DNA of 64,000 nucleotides from Rossellomorea aquimaris TF-12 (GTDB taxonomy: Bacteria > Bacillota > Bacilli > Bacillales > Bacillaceae_B). The number at the start of each line of letters is the position of its first letter. Within the stretch, counting starts at the first letter, position 1. Of this stretch, positions 61,310-64,000 are shown piece after piece. The notes below the pieces were generated by a model, which was given only the letters and a program-made list of their open reading frames with translations, was not told the origin of the DNA and ran no database searches. A program made the translations under genes and the position numbers. Location: NCBI RefSeq assembly GCF_001648555.1, contig NZ_LQXM01000030.1, forward strand, positions 548,388-612,387, in the 5' to 3' direction.

Positions 61310-61510
61310 TTATTCTTCTATTTTCTTCCCTTCGAAAACAATTGTCTGTTTTACAGGGACATATTCACTTTTCCCTTGCTGCTTTTGTTCCTCAAACACT
61401 GGCTTTTCCATCCGGCGAACCGGCATAAAGCCTTCCTGTTTCATTCGATCTAAACAATCACTAATGGTTTCATTCTCCTGCACTTCAAATAACATTTTCT
61501 TTTTACTCAT
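61310..61510 (-). CDS. yebG: NETI-motif protein YebG
   Basis: 66 residues. [24 protein letters not shown] contains the NETI motif that names the family; [15 protein letters not shown] follows. Function unknown. In B. subtilis yebE-yebG lie directly upstream of purE, as here. Overlaps the end of yebE by 4 bases (ATGA). Confidence 0.9.
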   Translation of the reverse strand: MSKKKMLFEVQENETISDCLDRMKQEGFMPVRRMEKPVFEEQKQQGKSEYVPVKQTIVFEGKKIEE

Positions 61511-62058
61511 TGTTTTAATTTTCCTTTGCGTATATTTCGAACGGTCTTAACCCAGAACCCTCCGTGAATGGCTTTTGGTTCATAAGCAATAATAAAAGCT
61601 TTAGGATCAAGCTCTTTAATCGTATCATATAACTTCATTTCATACTTACGAGGAGTTAGAATTTGAAGGGCCATACGGTTCCCTTCCAAACCATTTGCTT
61701 CCCAGTTGGTTACACCATACCCTCTCGCACGGAGTTCATTTGGAAGAGCCTTATCATATTCTTTTGTAATCACATTCACCGTAATATACCCAAGTGCCAG
61801 CTTCTCCTCAATCTTCATTCCAACAATGACACCGAGACCATACCCAACGGCATAAGCAACCAAATTCTGAATCTCATTCAGATTGTCTAACACAAGACCT
61901 AACCCGACAACATAAATAACCACTTCAAACGAACTGACAAAAGCTGCAATATATCGATAACCCTTTAAGGTTAAAATCATTCTTATCGTAAAAAAGGATA
62001 CGTATACAATATTAATGATTAAGATGATGGCAACCATTAGATAACTATTTTCCAACAT
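61507..62058 (-). CDS. yebE: YebE family membrane protein (DUF2179/DUF5698)
   Basis: 183 residues from ATG 62058 (GGGAGGA just upstream), matching B. subtilis YebE in length; an open frame reaches 62106 without a signal. Three to four hydrophobic segments (about residues 5-30, 35-55, 60-80) precede a soluble DUF2179-type domain: [51 protein letters not shown] in pieces. Function unknown. Confidence 0.9.
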   Translation of the reverse strand: MLENSYLMVAIILIINIVYVSFFTIRMILTLKGYRYIAAFVSSFEVVIYVVGLGLVLDNLNEIQNLVAYAVGYGLGVIVGMKIEEKLALGYITVNVITKEYDKALPNELRARGYGVTNWEANGLEGNRMALQILTPRKYEMKLYDTIKELDPKAFIIAYEPKAIHGGFWVKTVRNIRKGKLKQ

Positions 62059-62235
62059 TCTAGATTCCTCCCCTCTACTAACCAATATCATTAGTAGTAT
62101 GCTCAAATTAAGTCTCTATTTTACTAGAAATGATTTCGAATATGAACCACTTTCAACAAAATTCTCTCTCTGACAAAATCTAGCAACTGCCTATACCTGT
62201 TTCTATCCTAATTTTTAAAAATAAAACTAAAAAAA

Positions 62236-62276
62236 TAGAACCCTTTGGATGAAACAACCTCAACCAAAGGGTTCTA
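62236..62276 (-). terminator. intrinsic terminator of the peroxiredoxin-like gene
   Basis: Perfect 13-bp stem TAGAACCCTTTGG with its complement (62264-62276) and T-rich sequence on exit. Confidence 0.88.
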
Positions 62277-62286
62277 CTGAATAAAA

Positions 62287-62937
62287 TTAAATTTCTTTTA
62301 ACTTCTGAACAACCTCAGAAGGCTCTACTCGATCCTTATAATCCGCCTTCGTATACTCATAAGCAATCGTCCCATCCTGCCTAATGATATACGTTGCCGA
62401 AACAGGCAAGGTCCATGAATCACTATCATTCGCCTTCTCTAAATCCAATCCTTTCTCCTTATAAATCTCTACTAGGTAAGGAGGGAGATGGTAAACAAGA
62501 TTATAATCATTCGCCACTTTATTCCCTTCATCACTTAACACATAATACGCTAATTCATTCTTTTCCTTCGTAGAAAGAGAAGCATCGGGAGTTTGCGGAC
62601 TAATTGCAATTAACTCAGCTCCTTCACTGTGAATCTCCTGAATCAGTTCCTGATAAGCTCGTAACTCCATATTACAATATGGACACCAACCACCACGATA
62701 AAACGTGACAATTACTGGTCCCTTCTCTAATACACTTCCAAGATGAACCTCTTTACCCGTCGCATCTGGTAGAGTGAATCCAGGTGCCTTCTCTCCTACC
62801 TTTAACCCTTTACCTTCATTAGAACCTTCCAACTCATCTATTGCCTTCTTCATTTTATCCTGAACATCCTGAGGGGTTTTCTCTTTAAACTTTGAAATAT
62901 ACTCTTCATACTTCTCTCGCATTTTCGTTGTTTGCAA
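62287..62937 (-). CDS. peroxiredoxin-like (AhpC/TSA) thiol protein
   Basis: 216 residues. An N-terminal helical segment of about 45 residues precedes an AhpC/TSA domain: GEKAPGFTLPDATGKEV, then VIVTFYRGGWCPYCNMELRAYQEL with Cys85 and Cys88. The CPYC pair is more thioredoxin-like than the single Thr-x-x-Cys of classic peroxiredoxins, as in the peroxiredoxin-like (PRX-like2) family. Probably reduces peroxides or disulfides in the cytosol. AAGGAGG precedes the ATG at 7 bases. Single gene downstream of the rRNA operon. Confidence 0.85.
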   Translation of the reverse strand: MQTTKMREKYEEYISKFKEKTPQDVQDKMKKAIDELEGSNEGKGLKVGEKAPGFTLPDATGKEVHLGSVLEKGPVIVTFYRGGWCPYCNMELRAYQELIQEIHSEGAELIAISPQTPDASLSTKEKNELAYYVLSDEGNKVANDYNLVYHLPPYLVEIYKEKGLDLEKANDSDSWTLPVSATYIIRQDGTIAYEYTKADYKDRVEPSEVVQKLKEI

Positions 62938-63082
62938 TTTGATAACCTCCTTTTAAATATGTGTTAAGTATAAAATGGTTATTAATAAAAGAAAAGCGAT
63001 GTGCTTGGTTGGTTTTAGAGTTTGGGGTAGAAGTGTTTAATGGAAATCTTGTGTTGGTTGGAGTGGGGGTGGTCTGTTATTG
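62938..63082. other. intergenic region, 5' part
   Basis: Contains the peroxiredoxin-like gene's promoter area, with TATACT (62975-62970, minus strand) as a possible -10, and then a G/T-rich stretch on the plus strand with no supported gene. Confidence 0.4.
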
Positions 63083-63200
63083 GTGTGGTAGTTTCATAGG
63101 AAAGTGCGGATTTTGGTATGGAATGTGCGAAACTGAAGTTTGTATTGGTTAATTTATGCACAGCTGGGCAATTGATATGGGGGCCAGAATTTTGAACGAT
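63083..63200. repeat. degenerate block of the 21-bp-period arrays
   Basis: GTGTG, GTGCG and GTGCG start at 63083, 63104 and 63125, exactly 21 bp apart, the last inside GAATGTGCGAAAC. Further on GGGGCCAGAATTTTGAAC (63180-63197) resembles the end of the second array (GCGCCAAATTGTGAAC). It looks like an older, decayed version of the arrays at 63348-63600. Confidence 0.6.
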
Positions 63201-63347
63201 TTTGTATTTTCCCATCTCATTTAAAACAATAAAGAAGAGTAACTTTTTATTAGTTCTTATTGTTTAATGAATATTTTTTGTTCTGTTGAGAGGTTTTTGT
63301 TTGAAAATAGTGGGATTGAGTGCTGCTGGGTTGAGGGTTATGTGAAA

Positions 63348-63447
63348 GAATGTGCGAGTTTTGATGGGGAATGTGCGAAATCGGGGGTGAAATGTGCGAA
63401 AAACCAACGTAAATGTGCGAAACCGAGGCTAGAATGTGCGAAATGGT
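63348..63447. repeat. array of five TGTGCGA units with exact 21-bp period
   Basis: TGTGCGA begins at 63351, 63372, 63393, 63414 and 63435. The conserved core is about RAATGTGCGAAA; the remaining 9-10 bases of each unit differ freely. The last unit runs into GGTGAAC. Too short a spacer for CRISPR and no cas genes. Confidence 0.85.
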
Positions 63448-63493
63448 GAACAGGTGGTTATTTCAAGTGGCTTGTATTCCCGACACTGTGCTC

Positions 63494-63595
63494 AATTGGG
63501 CCAGAAGTCAAACAAATTGGGCCACTTTGCTCGAGAATTGGGCCAGATTCAGACTTAATTGGGCCACTTTCACAATTAATTGCGCCAAATTGTGA
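63494..63595. repeat. array of five AATTGGGCCA units with exact 21-bp period
   Basis: AATTGGGCCA begins at 63494, 63515, 63536 and 63557, and a variant AATTGCGCCA at 63578. Units 1 and 3 continue with GA, units 2 and 4 with CTTT, so there is a 42-bp dimer pattern. The array ends in TTGTGAAC, like the end of the first array (GGTGAAC). Confidence 0.85.
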
Positions 63596-63617
63596 ACAAA
63601 CAACCAAACAACAAAAA

Positions 63618-63645
63618 AAAGAGTAACTCCTAAGAGCTACTCTTT
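63618..63645 (-). terminator. intrinsic terminator of the rRNA operon
   Basis: AAAGAGTAACTC (63618-63629) pairs with GAGCTACTCTTT (63634-63645) with one wobble on the minus strand, followed by eight T residues; it lies 6 bases beyond 5S. Confidence 0.9.
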
Positions 63646-63651
63646 CTACTC

Positions 63652-63768
<117 letters not shown>

Positions 63769-63870
63769 CGAATATTTCATTGAAGGTTGTTCCTTCAAAA
63801 CTAGATAAAGAGTTGATGTCAAGAAAGCCGAATATCGACCAATATTGTTCATTTTCAAAATGATACTGTG

Positions 63871-64000
<130 letters not shown>

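Noticed and set aside
62961..63152. Val/Gly-rich 63-codon frame
   Set aside because: Produced by a G/T-rich stretch and the first degenerate array units; no ribosome site.
63267..63595. Small proteins with Cys-Ala-Lys or Asn-Trp-Ala heptads
   Set aside because: Frames are open across the arrays because the period is a multiple of three. No ribosome binding sites, no plausible full protein, and the frames lie in the rRNA operon flank.
63348..63600. CRISPR array
   Set aside because: Repeat cores are only 7-12 bp and the variable parts about 10 bp, far shorter than CRISPR repeats and spacers; no cas genes in the window.

Overview
The window is a stretch of chromosome from a low-GC, spore-forming Firmicute of the family Bacillaceae (Bacillus sensu lato). 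The main evidence is the gene order on the minus strand: rRNA operon end, yebE-yebG, then the complete purEKBCSQLFMNHD operon, yerA, yerB, yerC, pcrB, pcrA, ligA, camS (yerH), an opuE/putP symporter, gatCAB, dgkB (yerQ) and rlmCD. As recalled, this is the order of the pur-yer region of Bacillus subtilis, read backwards here. The genus is not settled by anything seen in the window.

Layout. Positions 1-31000 are the more accessory half: an RsbR-type stressosome protein cut by the window edge, a 802-residue protein joining a Mur-ligase module to a YheC/YheD ATP-grasp module, a LysM protein, a HAD phosphatase, a TPR plus dynamin-like GTPase, an MFS exporter, a 5-oxoprolinase cluster (pxpB, pxpC and an Nramp-related transporter), rlmCD, several small membrane proteins, dgkB, an N-acetyltransferase/methyltransferase pair, an M4 metalloprotease and gatCAB. 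Positions 31000-47000 hold yueI, the glyoxylate bypass (aceB, aceA), opuE with apparent SigA and SigB promoters, camS, ligA, pcrA, pcrB, yerC, yerB and yerA. Positions 47800-61300 hold the purine operon. Its leader has a SigA promoter, two inverted PurR boxes, a guanine-type riboswitch aptamer and a terminator with a matching antiterminator strand. Positions 61310-64000 hold yebG, yebE, a peroxiredoxin-like gene, 5S rRNA and the 3' end of 23S rRNA.

How the genes work together. The pur genes make IMP from PRPP and are controlled at initiation (PurR) and at elongation (riboswitch). Hairpins between purB and purC and between purH and purD may further tune the distal genes. GatCAB, RlmCD and the rRNA genes serve translation. 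PcrA and LigA serve DNA repair and replication. AceA and AceB allow growth on acetate or fatty acids. OpuE takes up proline, probably under osmotic stress.

Three families of non-coding structure stand out. (1) Next to the rRNA operon (63083-63600) there are arrays with an exact 21-bp period: five copies of a TGTGCGA core, then five copies of an AATTGGGCCA core, with an older degenerate block upstream. (2) A 12-14-bp motif, AGGGACGGACCT and its variant AGGGACGCACCT, occurs at least a dozen times, nearly always within a few tens of bases of a stop codon, singly or as long inverted-repeat hairpins. (3) A MITE-like element of about 180 bp with a palindromic GC-rich core occurs complete and in fragments in at least six intergenic regions. 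Among proteins, the Mur-ligase/YheCD fusion is the best candidate for an undescribed function.
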